Source of the DNA: Comamonas terrigena NBRC 13299
GTDB taxonomy: Bacteria; Pseudomonadota; Gammaproteobacteria; Burkholderiales; Burkholderiaceae_C
NCBI RefSeq assembly: GCF_006740045.1
Contig: NZ_AP019749.1
Coordinates: 949,001 to 1,013,000, forward strand
Direction of reading: 5' to 3'
Length of the DNA stretch: 64,000 nt
A program made the position numbers and the translations under genes. The notes under the pieces are model-generated. The model saw nothing but the letters and a program-made list of their open reading frames with translations, ran no database searches and was not told the DNA's origin. Of the stretch, positions 1 through 8,246 are shown piece after piece. Every line of letters starts with the position of its first letter. Within the stretch, counting starts at the first letter, position 1.

Positions 1-1
1 G

Positions 2-367
2 ACGGTGACCGATAAGCGCGCTGACATCGCCATCCTGCGCACCTTGGGCGCCTCTCCCTCGTCCATCATGGGCATCTTCATGGTGCAAGGCGCCATGGTG
101 GGGGTGATCGGAACCTTTGGCGGCCTGGCACTGGGCCTGCTGGTGGCGCTGAACATCGACGTCATCGTGCCGGCCATCGAACATTTGCTGGGCGCCAGTT
201 TCCTGCCCAAGGACATCTACCTGATCAGCAAGATGCCCAGCGATCCGCAAAGCAGCGACATCGTGCCCATCGGCATCATCTCCCTGATCCTGGCCTTCGT
301 GGCCACCATCTACCCCAGCTGGCGGGCCAGCCGCGTGAACCCGGCGGAGGCCCTGCGTTATGAATAA
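2..367 (+). CDS. lolC: Lipoprotein-releasing ABC transporter permease LolC/LolE, C-terminal part
   Basis: This is the 3' end of an inner-membrane permease of the Lol system, which releases outer-membrane lipoproteins from the inner membrane to LolA. The reading frame is open at the window edge, so the start lies upstream. About 121 residues remain. They open with the conserved segment [15 protein letters not shown] typical of the FtsX/LolE family and continue with hydrophobic helices (around [20 protein letters not shown] and [14 protein letters not shown]) before the family ending [14 protein letters not shown]. The stop overlaps the lolD start by 8 nt, so the two are probably translationally coupled. 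LolC and LolE cannot be told apart from this fragment, and single-permease genomes exist. Confidence 0.88.
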   Translation, partial: TVTDKRADIAILRTLGASPSSIMGIFMVQGAMVGVIGTFGGLALGLLVALNIDVIVPAIEHLLGASFLPKDIYLISKMPSDPQSSDIVPIGIISLILAFVATIYPSWRASRVNPAEALRYE

Positions 368-1037
368 GCAAGTCGTGTTGGAAGCCCGCGGACTGGGCAA
401 GCGTTTTACCGAAGGCAAGCTGGATGTGCATGTGCTGCGCGGTGTGGACCTGACGGTGCATGCCGGCGAGACGCTGGCCATCGTCGGCGCCTCAGGCTCG
501 GGCAAGAGCACGCTGCTGCATCTGCTGGGCGGGCTGGATGCCCCCAGCACCGGCAGCGTGCAGCTGATGGGCCAGCCGCTGCACCAGCTCAGCCCGCAAA
601 AGCAGGGCGCACTGCGCAACCGCCATCTGGGCTTCATCTACCAGTTCCACCACCTGCTGCCGGAATTCACCGCACAGGAGAATGTGGGCATGCCGCTGCG
701 CATCCGCCGCATGGACAAGGGCCAGACCATGGAGCAGGCTGCGCAGATGCTGGCGGCCGTGGGGCTGTCGCCCCGGCTGGAGCACCGCCCGGCCGAACTG
801 TCCGGCGGCGAGCGCCAGCGCGTGGCCATTGCCCGGGCCCTGGTCACCCAGCCCGCGTGCGTGCTGGCGGACGAACCCACCGGCAACCTGGACCGTTCCA
901 CCGCCGACAGCGTGTTCGCCCTGATGCTGGAGCTGGCGCGCAGCCATGGCACGGCATTTGTGCTGGTCACCCACGATGAAACCCTCGCAGCACGCTGCGA
1001 CCGCGTGGTGCGCCTGGTGCAAGGCCAGCTGCAGTAA
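360..1037 (+). CDS. lolD: Lipoprotein-releasing ABC transporter ATP-binding protein LolD
   Basis: This cytoplasmic ATPase powers the LolCDE transporter. The 225-residue length matches the family. Walker [10 protein letters not shown] lies near residues 43-51, the signature LSGGE at 147-151, Walker B ACVLADE at 166-172 and the H-loop VTHD near 202-206. The segment after the Q-loop ([19 protein letters not shown]) is characteristic of LolD among ABC ATPases. The ATG overlaps the end of the permease gene by 8 nt, indicating one operon. LolA is encoded 52 kb away, at 53116-53748. Confidence 0.95.
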   Translation: MNKQVVLEARGLGKRFTEGKLDVHVLRGVDLTVHAGETLAIVGASGSGKSTLLHLLGGLDAPSTGSVQLMGQPLHQLSPQKQGALRNRHLGFIYQFHHLLPEFTAQENVGMPLRIRRMDKGQTMEQAAQMLAAVGLSPRLEHRPAELSGGERQRVAIARALVTQPACVLADEPTGNLDRSTADSVFALMLELARSHGTAFVLVTHDETLAARCDRVVRLVQGQLQ

Positions 1038-1131
1038 GCGCCGCCCGCACCACCCGCGGTACACCGTTGTTCCGCCGTGCCGTACGCGGTGTACGGCCTG
1101 CGGCTTGCGGCCTCGTGCCGCGTCTTGGTCC

Positions 1132-2538
1132 TCAAGCTGCGGTCAACTGGGGCGTGTCCACGGCTCTGAGCGTGCTGCCTGCCGGCCGGGCCATGGGCCG
1201 CGCGGACAGTTGTGCCACAGGGCCTGGGGCGACCTGCCGGTCCTGATGCTCCTGGTTGCTGAGGGCGTCGCTCAGGCTGCGCAACTGGGCAGACTGGGCG
1301 ATGGCATGGCTGGCCACATTGCCCAGGATGCTGCTGACCTCGCGCGAGGCCTGGACAATGCCTTCCATGGTGTCGCCGGCGCGCTGCACCAGCTCCGCCC
1401 CACGTGCCACCTGCGCATTGGAGGTCTGGATCAGCTGCTTGATTTCCTTGGCGGCCGTGGCGCTGCGCCCGGCCAGGGAGCGCACCTCGCTGGCCACCAC
1501 GGCAAAACCCCGGCCCTGCTCGCCGGCGCGGGCGGCTTCCACGGCGGCGTTCAGCGCCAGGATATTGGTCTGGAAAGTGATGGCATCCATCAGGCCGATG
1601 ATGTCGGCGATGCGCAGCGCTCCGCTGCGGATCTGCTCCATGGTCTGCACCACGTCGCGCATGGTGCTGCCGCCGGTCTCCGCGATGGCGCTGGCGTTCT
1701 GTGCCAGCTGGTTGGCCTGGTGGGTGTGCTCGGCGCTGTGGCCCAGCTCCTGCACCGCGGTGCGCAGTGTCAGGGCAGCGGTGTGGCTGCGGGTGATGTC
1801 GGTGGCGTACTTCACCACCTTGAACGGTCGGCCGTTGGCGTCCAGGATGGGGTTGTAGCTGGCCTCGATCCAGATGGGCTTGCCGTTCTTGCCCATGCGC
1901 TGGTACTGGCCGGCATCATGCCTGCCCTGCGCCAGGCGCTCCCAGAACGTGCGGTAGGCCGGGCTTTGGGCCTCGCCAGGGGGCATGAAGATGCGGTGGT
2001 GCTTGCCGACAATCTCTGACAGCGCGTAGCCCGTGGTGCGCAAGAACAGCTCGTTGGCGTGCAGGATGGTGCCGTCCAGCGCAAACTCGATGATGGCCTG
2101 CACCTTGGAGATGGCCGCCAGTTGGCCCTGCGCATCGGCCTCGCGTTCCTGCTGCTGGGTGATGTCGGTGGCGTATTTCACCACCTTGTAGGGTTTGCCG
2201 TGGGCGTCGTAGATGGGGCTGTAGCAGGCCTGCAGCCAGACTTCACGCCCGCCCTTGGCCAGCCGGCAGTAGCGGCCGGTTTCGGCTTCGCCCTGGGCCA
2301 GGCGGCGCCAGAAGTCGGCATAGGCCGGGCTGGCCGCATAGGCAGGCTCCACAAACATGCGGTGGTGCTGGTGCAGCACTTCGGCCAGGGTGTAACCGGT
2401 GCAGCGCAGAAAGTTGTCGTTGGCCTGGAGGATCTGGCCTTGCAGGTTGAATTCGATCACGGCCTGCGACTTGTGGATGGCTTGCAACTGCCCGTCCAGT
2501 TCCCGCTGCTGCCGGCGTTTCCAATCAAAAAATGGCAT
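1132..2538 (-). CDS. Cytosolic methyl-accepting chemotaxis protein with two PAS domains
   Basis: This 468-residue chemoreceptor has no membrane segment. Two similar PAS domains (about residues 15-135 and 140-255) each end in a KVVKYATDIT motif, pointing to an internal duplication. They are followed by an MCP signalling hairpin with the conserved tip [20 protein letters not shown]. The open frame extends upstream to 4002, but homology begins at MPFFDWKRRQQ, so I chose the ATG at 2536-2538. The upstream part of that frame is antisense to tatD. The tail is short and lacks a CheR-tethering pentapeptide. A PAS cofactor such as FAD or haem is possible, as in Aer-like receptors, but I cannot assign a ligand. 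Confidence 0.9.
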   Translation of the reverse strand: MPFFDWKRRQQRELDGQLQAIHKSQAVIEFNLQGQILQANDNFLRCTGYTLAEVLHQHHRMFVEPAYAASPAYADFWRRLAQGEAETGRYCRLAKGGREVWLQACYSPIYDAHGKPYKVVKYATDITQQQEREADAQGQLAAISKVQAIIEFALDGTILHANELFLRTTGYALSEIVGKHHRIFMPPGEAQSPAYRTFWERLAQGRHDAGQYQRMGKNGKPIWIEASYNPILDANGRPFKVVKYATDITRSHTAALTLRTAVQELGHSAEHTHQANQLAQNASAIAETGGSTMRDVVQTMEQIRSGALRIADIIGLMDAITFQTNILALNAAVEAARAGEQGRGFAVVASEVRSLAGRSATAAKEIKQLIQTSNAQVARGAELVQRAGDTMEGIVQASREVSSILGNVASHAIAQSAQLRSLSDALSNQEHQDRQVAPGPVAQLSARPMARPAGSTLRAVDTPQLTAA

Positions 2539-2715
2539 GGCTGCTTCCGGTGGTGCTTGGGCTGTCAATGCTCCAGGCGTACGGATCGGTATGCAAGGGC
2601 CTGGGCATGCCCAGTAGCTTTTATGCGGCAAAAAACCGGCCATGCAGGGAATAAAGTGCCCCGGCGGCAACCGTTGGCGGCGGTGCGCCGGATGGGCGGT
2701 GGCATCATCCCGGCC

Positions 2716-3543
2716 ATGTCTTGCTGGATCGACACCCATTGCCACCTGGATGCACCGGAGTTCGACGCCGACCGCGATGCCGTGCGCGCTGCCGCCCGCG
2801 CGCGGGGCGTGGAGCACATCGTCATGCCCGCTGTGGAGCGCGCCCACTGGAGCGGCGCGATTGCCCTGGCCCAGCGCCATGGCGACAGCTACGCCCTGGG
2901 CATCCACCCGCTGTACACGCCACGTGCACAGGAGGCGGACATCGCCGCGCTGCGCGCCGTGCTGGCCGAGCGCCAGGGCGATCCGCAGCTGGTGGCAGTG
3001 GGCGAGATCGGGCTGGACTTCTTTGTCCCCGGCCTGGACCACGAGCGCCAGATCTGGTTCTACGAACAGCAAATCCAGCTGGCCCGCACTTTCGGTCTGC
3101 CGGTGATCCTGCATGTGCGCAAAAGCAGTGACCGCCTGCTCAAGACCCTGCGTGCCACGCCTGTGGTGGGCGGCATTGCCCATGCCTTCAATGGCAGCGC
3201 CCAGCAGGCGCAGGCCTTCATCGATCTGGGCTTCAAACTGGGATTTGGTGGCGCCATCACCTATGACCGTGCGCTCAGGCTGCGCGAGCTGGCGGTCACA
3301 CTGCCCCTGGAGAGCATCGTGCTGGAAACCGATGCGCCCGATATTCCGCCGCACTGGCTCTACACCACGGCCGAGCAGCGTGCTGCCGGCCAGCCGCAGG
3401 GGCGTAACACCAGCGCTGAGTTGCCGCGCATCGCCCAGGAGATCGCCCTGCTGCGGGGGATGCCGCTGCCAGCGCTGCAGACAGCCACCACCGCCAATGC
3501 GCGCGCAGCCCTGCGCGGCTTGCCTGCCTGCCCTGCAGACTGA
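2716..3543 (+). CDS. tatD: TatD-family metal-dependent DNase
   Basis: This 275-residue TIM-barrel hydrolase belongs to the TatD/YcfH family of metal-dependent 3'-5' DNases. Metal ligands are visible: DTHCHLD at the N-terminus (HxH), the Glu in VGEIGLD, the His in VILHVRK, the His in AHAFNGS and the Asp in LETDAPDIP. The frame is open far upstream, but the family N-terminus MSCWIDTHCHLD fixes the ATG at 2716. The start faces the PAS chemoreceptor divergently, with 177 bp between them. Confidence 0.92.
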   Translation: MSCWIDTHCHLDAPEFDADRDAVRAAARARGVEHIVMPAVERAHWSGAIALAQRHGDSYALGIHPLYTPRAQEADIAALRAVLAERQGDPQLVAVGEIGLDFFVPGLDHERQIWFYEQQIQLARTFGLPVILHVRKSSDRLLKTLRATPVVGGIAHAFNGSAQQAQAFIDLGFKLGFGGAITYDRALRLRELAVTLPLESIVLETDAPDIPPHWLYTTAEQRAAGQPQGRNTSAELPRIAQEIALLRGMPLPALQTATTANARAALRGLPACPAD

Positions 3544-3687
3544 AGCCACTGGCACCGCAGGCGCCATGTCTGGTGGGGGCGCAGGCCGCAGTCCACAGGC
3601 GCCCGTGGTCAGGCACCGGCCCATGCCTGTACCTGTGCAATAACCGCGCCCCGGCGTGCGACATGCATTGCCCGCACAATCGCGGCC

Positions 3688-4230
3688 ATGCCGTCTGCCA
3701 CCGTGCCCGCTTCTTCCACCGCCCAGCGCCTGCAGGGCCTGCCCCCGGTGGCCGATGCACGTACACGGCTGGTGGTGCTGGGCAGTTTTCCGGGCGTGGC
3801 CTCGCTGCAGGCCCGGCAGTATTACGGCCACCCGCGCAACCAGTTTTGGCCCATCTTGCAGCGGTTGTGGCCGCAGTATCCGCAGCCGGACCGCGCTGAT
3901 TACGCCGGCCGCTGCGAATGGCTGCTGGCGCGCGGACTGGGCCTGTGGGATGTGTATGCCAGCTGCGAACGCCAGGGCAGCCTGGACAGCGCCATCCGCC
4001 ACCCGCAGGTGAATGATTTTGCGGCGCTAAGGCAGCGCTGCCCGCAACTGGTGGCTGTTGCGCACAACGGGGGCGAAAGCGCCAAGCATGCCCGCGCCCT
4101 GCATGGCCTGGGCTTGCAGGTGCACCAGCTGCCTTCCACCAGCCCGGCCAATGCCAGCTGGAGCATGGAGCGCAAGCTGCAGGCCTGGCAGCAGGTGATG
4201 GCCGCCCATGGATTGTTGGACAAGGATTGA
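3688..4230 (+). CDS. DNA-deoxyinosine glycosylase (UDG superfamily)
   Basis: This 180-residue base-excision repair enzyme removes hypoxanthine (deaminated adenine) from DNA. Family landmarks are VVLGSFPGVASL followed by QYYGHPRNQFWPIL (the catalytic loop region), GLWDVYASCERQGSLD, the segment VAHNGG and the C-terminal LPSTSPANAS, in the order expected for the UDG fold. The final TGA overlaps the TTG start of the next gene, so the two are probably cotranscribed and coupled. Substrate specificity comes from the family, not from anything provable here. Confidence 0.85.
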   Translation: MPSATVPASSTAQRLQGLPPVADARTRLVVLGSFPGVASLQARQYYGHPRNQFWPILQRLWPQYPQPDRADYAGRCEWLLARGLGLWDVYASCERQGSLDSAIRHPQVNDFAALRQRCPQLVAVAHNGGESAKHARALHGLGLQVHQLPSTSPANASWSMERKLQAWQQVMAAHGLLDKD

Positions 4231-5030
4231 AGAACGTGGCTTCCCGCAAGAAACCGGCCGCAAGTGCCACTGTGAACGAGCTGCCCGAAGTCAGCGTCTC
4301 GGACGATGGCGTCTCGCGCTATCTGCACCTGGGAACGCCCTGGGTGCAAGGATCGATGAAGCTCAAGGAGCCGTTCGAGATCGATCTGGAATACGTGCAG
4401 CGCATGATGGCCTGGCTGCTGTTTGTGCCGCCCGAAAGCGTGGCCAGCCGCCAGGCGCTGCAGCTGGGCCTGGGTGCGGCGGCGCTGACCAAGTTCCACC
4501 ACAAGAAACTGCGCATGCCGACCACCGCTATCGAGCTGAACCCCCAGGTGGTGAACATCTGCCGCAGCTGGTTCAAGCTGCCGCCGGACAGCGACAGCCT
4601 GCGTGTGGTGCTGGGCGATGCCGCAGTGGAAATCCGCCGTCCCGAATGGCAGGGCAAGGTCGATGCGCTGCAGGTGGATCTGTACGACCACAACGCCGCC
4701 GCACCGGTGCTGGACAGTGAGGACTTCTATGCCGATTGCCGCAACAGCCTGACGCCGGAAGGTTGCATGACGGTGAACCTGTTCGGCCGCATGAGCAGCT
4801 ACCAGGCCAGCCTGGACAAGATCAGTGCCGTGTTCGGGGCGGAGAACGTGTGGGCCTTTCGCCCCACACGCGAAGGCAACACCGTGGTGCTGGCGCAGCG
4901 CGTGGCCAGCCGTCCTTCGCGCGAGCAGCTCCAATCCCGGGCCGAGTCGGTGCAGGCGCGCTGGGATCTCCCGGCCACCAAATGGCTCAAGGTGCTCAAG
5001 CCGGTACAGGAATCGGTGACCAGCGGCTGA
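4227..5030 (+). CDS. Spermidine synthase-like (SpeE-fold) protein
   Basis: This 267-residue protein has a SAM-dependent, Rossmann-like methyltransferase/SpeE fold. The nucleotide-binding segment is ALQLGLGAAALTKF, with an acidic residue in TTAIELNPQVV and the aspartate-bearing strand ALQVDLYDHNAAAP. This is the polyamine-synthase-like subgroup common beside repair genes in Comamonadaceae. It lacks an obvious polyamine pocket, so true spermidine synthase activity is uncertain. The start is TTG at 4227, which shares bases with the TGA of the glycosylase gene; GTG at 4236 is an alternative. Confidence 0.75.
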   Translation: MKNVASRKKPAASATVNELPEVSVSDDGVSRYLHLGTPWVQGSMKLKEPFEIDLEYVQRMMAWLLFVPPESVASRQALQLGLGAAALTKFHHKKLRMPTTAIELNPQVVNICRSWFKLPPDSDSLRVVLGDAAVEIRRPEWQGKVDALQVDLYDHNAAAPVLDSEDFYADCRNSLTPEGCMTVNLFGRMSSYQASLDKISAVFGAENVWAFRPTREGNTVVLAQRVASRPSREQLQSRAESVQARWDLPATKWLKVLKPVQESVTSG

Positions 5031-5084
5031 GGCGCAAGCTGGGCAGGCCCTCAAGTTTTCCGGCGACCTGCCGATGACCAGAGC

Positions 5085-5423
5085 ATGAACCTGTCCATCT
5101 CTTCCTCCAGCTCCTCGGTGAGCACCTCATCGTCCGCCAACGTGGGGGCCCAGATCCAGCGTTTGCAGCAGCAGATCAAGGATACGCAGCAAAAGCTCAA
5201 AGAGTTGGCCACCAGCGACATGGATGCGGAAACCAAGCAGCGCATGTCCGACCTGCTGCAAGTCCAACTCCAGGCGCTGCAAGCTCAGATCGAGGCACTG
5301 CAGCGTCAGCAGGCGCAGCAGGCCCAGGACGCGGCGGCACGCAAGCAGGCTGCTGCGCAGGGTGCAGATGCCGCGACAGCACAGAAGCCCGCCAGCCCGG
5401 GACGCATCGACGTCTACGTCTGA
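5085..5423 (+). CDS. FlxA-like coiled-coil protein
   Basis: This small 112-residue protein has a Ser-rich N-terminus (about residues 1-20), then a continuous heptad-like Gln/Leu-rich coiled coil (about 22-85), then an Ala/Gln-rich tail. This matches the FlxA-like family, whose Escherichia coli member is in the flagellar regulon but has no known biochemical role. It sits 54 nt downstream of the SpeE-like gene on the same strand. No signal peptide or membrane segment is visible. A motility-linked role is only inferred from the family. Confidence 0.7.
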   Translation: MNLSISSSSSSVSTSSSANVGAQIQRLQQQIKDTQQKLKELATSDMDAETKQRMSDLLQVQLQALQAQIEALQRQQAQQAQDAAARKQAAAQGADAATAQKPASPGRIDVYV

Positions 5424-5750
5424 CGGCGCTGGCAGGCCAGGCTTTCTGTAGGGCGTGTGCCGGTGTCTGCGACGCCGCCTTTGAGGGCCCTGTAGCCCGC
5501 AATGCTCGACCACACGTGCCCGCATGGCCCGCCTGCGGGCACTTCCGCATGTCGGGTTGGCAGGCGGGGCGCAGGTGTGGACTGGGGGCTGGCGCCCCAG
5601 AAACATGGCGCGCCGCCAGGCCTACACAGCGGCAGGAGCCTGTTGCGCGTGGCACGGGAGGAGAGGGGGCAGAGGATGCAGACAGTTCCCCTCCTTGCCG
5701 GAAATGGTCACCCCACGCCCCCACGAGACCTAAGCAGTGTGCAGTGTTTG
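5424..5750. other. Intergenic region without a recognisable gene
   Basis: I see no convincing gene here. Open frames in several phases are short, overlap each other and have no family resemblance. The segment includes short inverted stretches such as CCCGCCTGCGGGC near 5527, which could form a terminator-like hairpin for the upstream gene, but no T-run follows. It leads into the tctB promoter region, described separately. Confidence 0.5.
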
Positions 5751-5791
5751 CGGGTTAACCCGTGATTCACACGAAGTACCCAAGGGTTAAC
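5751..5791. promoter_or_regulatory. Paired GGGTTAAC boxes upstream of tctBA
   Basis: A perfect 12-bp palindrome, CGGGTTAACCCG, lies at 5751-5762. A second copy of its core, GGGTTAAC, lies at 5784-5791, exactly 32 bp further on and on the same face of the helix. They sit about 125-160 bp before the tctB start. Such a pair is typical of an operator for a dimeric regulator, but the regulator is not identified here. Confidence 0.5.
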
Positions 5792-5912
5792 GCTGAGATA
5801 TGGGGTGGTTGCCAGGGAAATCAAGGCCGTTGGTAGGTGGAATCCACATCAAATCACCTACGCTTTGCTTACAGAATCCACCGGTCGTTAATCCCTCGCA
5901 GGAGACGTTTTC

Positions 5913-6401
5913 GTGAAAATCAAGAGTCAAAAAGACTTTTTTGCAGGTCTGATGTATTTGGCAGTCGGTGGCGCTTTTGCCATCGGTGCCACCGAATACA
6001 ACATCGGCACCGGTGCGCGCATGGGCCCGGGCTACTTTCCGTTGATCCTGGGTGTGATCCTGGCCTTCATTGGCCTGGTCATCGCCTTCAAGGCCACCGT
6101 CAAAGGCCCCGATGATGGGGACCCGATTGGCAAGTGGGCCTGGAAACAGGTGTTCTTCATTTTGGCAGCCAACTTTGCCTTCGGCATTCTGCTGGTGGGC
6201 GTGCCTGCACTGGGGATCCCCGGTCTGGGTCTGATGGTCGCCATCATTGCCTTGGTGCTGATTGCCAGTATCGCTGGTTACTCCTTCAATCTGAAGGAAG
6301 TGATCGGCCTGGCGCTGGTGCTGGCTGTGGGCAGCTATGTGGTGTTCGTGTGGGCGTTGAACCTGCAGTTCCCGGTGTGGCCGACCTTTATTACCGGCTG
6401 A
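5913..6401 (+). CDS. tctB: Tripartite tricarboxylate transporter small permease TctB
   Basis: This 162-residue inner-membrane protein is the small membrane subunit of TTT-family transporters, which import carboxylates with a periplasmic TctC receptor. Four hydrophobic segments are visible, near residues 8-28, 40-62, 82-122 (long, probably two) and 128-150. The N-terminal segment FFAGLMYLAVGGAFAIGA and GTGARMGPGYFPLIL are family hallmarks. The start is GTG at 5913, preceded by AGGAGA at 5900-5905. It is followed by tctA after 18 bp. No tctC gene is nearby, so the receptor is probably supplied from elsewhere. Confidence 0.9.
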   Translation: MKIKSQKDFFAGLMYLAVGGAFAIGATEYNIGTGARMGPGYFPLILGVILAFIGLVIAFKATVKGPDDGDPIGKWAWKQVFFILAANFAFGILLVGVPALGIPGLGLMVAIIALVLIASIAGYSFNLKEVIGLALVLAVGSYVVFVWALNLQFPVWPTFITG

Positions 6402-6419
6402 TCGCGGGAGAGATAGAAC

Positions 6420-7931
6420 ATGGAACTCTTTGACAACTTAGCTCTTGGTTTTGGCGTTGCATTTACCGCCCAGAACCTGTTGTACGCGCTGATCGGTTGC
6501 GTGCTGGGTACCCTGATCGGTATCTTGCCGGGCCTGGGCCCTGTGGCGACCATCGCCATGCTGCTGCCCGCGACCTACTCGCTGCCTCCCGTGGCTGCGC
6601 TGATCATGCTGGCCGGCATCTACTACGGTGCCCAGTACGGTGGTTCGACCACGGCCATTTTGGTGAACTTGCCGGGTGAGTCTTCGTCCGTGGTGACGAT
6701 GATCGACGGCTACCAGATGGCGCGCAAGGGGCGTGCGGGTCCTGCACTGGCCGCTGCCGGTATCGGTTCGTTCTTCGCAGGCTGCGTGGGCACCATCATC
6801 TTGGCTGCCTTTGCGCCTCCGCTGACGGAAATCGCCTTCAAGTTCGGCCCTGCTGAATACTTCTCGCTGATGATCCTGGGCCTGATCGGCGCCGTGGTGC
6901 TGGCTTCCGGCTCCCTGTTGAAGGCTGTGGGCATGATCGTGCTGGGTCTGCTGTTCGGCATGATCGGTACCGACGTGAACTCCGGCGTGGCACGTTATAG
7001 CTTTGACATCCCCGAGCTGACCGACGGCATCGACTTCGTGGTGATCGCCATGGGCGTGTTCGGTTACGGTGAAATCATCGCCAACCTGTCCAAGCCCGAC
7101 GACGAGCGCGAAGTGTTCACTGCCAAGGTCAAGGGCCTGATGCCCACCAAGGAAGACTTCAAGCTGATGCTGCCCGCCATGATCCGTGGCACGGTGCTGG
7201 GTTCGGCCCTGGGTATCCTGCCTGGCGGCGGCGCCATGCTGTCGGCCTTCGCTTCGTACACCATCGAAAAGAAGACCAAGCTGCGTCCGGGCGAAGTGCC
7301 CTTCGGCCAAGGCAATATCCGTGGCGTGACGGCGCCTGAGTCGGCCAACAACGCCGGTTCGCAGACCTCGTTCATTCCGCTGCTGACCCTGGGTATCCCC
7401 CCCAACGCCGTGATGGCGCTGATGGCGGGTGCCATGACCATCCACAACATCCAGCCTGGCCCCCAGGTGATGACCAGCAACCCCGAACTGTTCTGGGGCC
7501 TGATCGCCTCGATGTGGATCGGTAACGCCATGCTGATCATCTTGAACCTGCCGATGATCGGCATGTGGATCAAGCTGCTGTCCGTGCCTTACCGCTGGCT
7601 GTTCCCCGCCATCGTGCTGTTCTGCGCAGTGGGCGTGTACGGCACGAAGAACTCCGAGTTCGACGTCTGGATGGTGGGTATCTTCGGTTTCATCGGCTAT
7701 GTGTTCTACAAGCTGGGTACCGAACCTGCTCCGCTGCTGCTGGGCTTCATCCTGGGCCCGATGATGGAAGAAAACCTGCGCCGCGCCCTGCTGCTGTCGC
7801 GTGGTGACTGGTCGGTCTTCGTGACCCGCCCCATCTCTGCCGTGATGCTGGCTCTGGCTGTGCTGCTGTTGATCATCGTGACGCTGCCCGCAGTGAAGAA
7901 CAAGCGCGAAGAAGCCTTCGTGGAAGAGTGA
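6420..7931 (+). CDS. tctA: Tripartite tricarboxylate transporter large permease TctA
   Basis: This 503-residue, roughly 12-helix permease is the translocating subunit of a TTT carboxylate transporter. The N-terminal signature GILPGLGPVATIAMLLP and the repeat-related GILPGGGAMLSAFASY are the pseudo-symmetric motifs of the family. YYGAQYGGSTTAILVNLPGE is also diagnostic. The gene follows tctB in the same operon and ends at a strong terminator 30 bp downstream. Third-position use in tctA is less extreme (many GGT, CGT, TCG) than in its neighbours, as in highly expressed genes. The substrate cannot be read from the sequence. Confidence 0.95.
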   Translation: MELFDNLALGFGVAFTAQNLLYALIGCVLGTLIGILPGLGPVATIAMLLPATYSLPPVAALIMLAGIYYGAQYGGSTTAILVNLPGESSSVVTMIDGYQMARKGRAGPALAAAGIGSFFAGCVGTIILAAFAPPLTEIAFKFGPAEYFSLMILGLIGAVVLASGSLLKAVGMIVLGLLFGMIGTDVNSGVARYSFDIPELTDGIDFVVIAMGVFGYGEIIANLSKPDDEREVFTAKVKGLMPTKEDFKLMLPAMIRGTVLGSALGILPGGGAMLSAFASYTIEKKTKLRPGEVPFGQGNIRGVTAPESANNAGSQTSFIPLLTLGIPPNAVMALMAGAMTIHNIQPGPQVMTSNPELFWGLIASMWIGNAMLIILNLPMIGMWIKLLSVPYRWLFPAIVLFCAVGVYGTKNSEFDVWMVGIFGFIGYVFYKLGTEPAPLLLGFILGPMMEENLRRALLLSRGDWSVFVTRPISAVMLALAVLLLIIVTLPAVKNKREEAFVEE

Positions 7932-7962
7932 CGCCCCGGCGACGCGTTTTCTACGTATCTGC

Positions 7963-7990
7963 AAAAAAAGCACCTTCGGGTGCTTTTTTT
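7963..7990 (+). terminator. Rho-independent terminator after tctBA
   Basis: The stem AGCACC/GGTGCT with a TTCG tetraloop is flanked by a run of seven A and a run of seven T. It ends the tctBA unit and separates it from the riboswitch-controlled chemoreceptor transcript. Confidence 0.92.
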
Positions 7991-8077
7991 GTGTTCATTT
8001 GCCGACAAACAGACGGTTTTATACGGGTTTCTTTGGATTGCGAACAAGTGCAACTGAATGTTTTTAGAATCGGATTC

Positions 8078-8150
8078 CATCGGCACACCCGAGCGAAAGA
8101 CGGGGTCGCAAAGCCATGGGCCTACGGCAGTTTGTCAGGGTTGCCAGGTT
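8078..8150 (+). promoter_or_regulatory. Candidate c-di-GMP-I (GEMM) riboswitch before a chemoreceptor gene
   Basis: The segment carries the conserved GEMM-I elements in order: GGCACACC at 8082-8089, a GAAA tetraloop at 8094-8097, the invariant block CGCAAAGCC at 8107-8115, GGGCCTA at 8118-8124 and GGGTTGCC at 8138-8145. The known aptamer binds cyclic di-GMP in a pocket between the two helices these blocks form. It lies in the leader of the chemoreceptor gene that starts at 8247, about 95 nt downstream, leaving room for an expression platform with the short stem GCGGTCCTCCGC. One position differs from the usual consensus (CACACC for CAAACC). Switch direction is unknown. Confidence 0.8.
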
Positions 8151-8246
8151 GCTTCTCTTGCATGGGCTGCGGTCCTCCGCTGCGTGGGGGTGTCATCTAT
8201 CGCACTGTCGCTGGGATGGTGCTTCATATGAGGCAAGAGGGTCTGG

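Noticed and set aside
1059..1094. GTACACCG/CGGTGTAC inverted repeat between lolD and the chemoreceptor gene as a terminator
   Set aside because: The loop is about 20 nt and there is no T-run on either strand; too weak to call.
2539..4002. Upstream half of a 956-codon minus-strand open frame
   Set aside because: It is antisense to tatD and the glycosylase gene and has low-complexity composition. Only the part from 2538 downward has PAS/MCP homology.
6438..7973. 511-codon minus-strand open frame opposite tctA
   Set aside because: Rich in His, Gln and Arg with no family resemblance; a typical shadow of a GC-rich membrane-protein gene.
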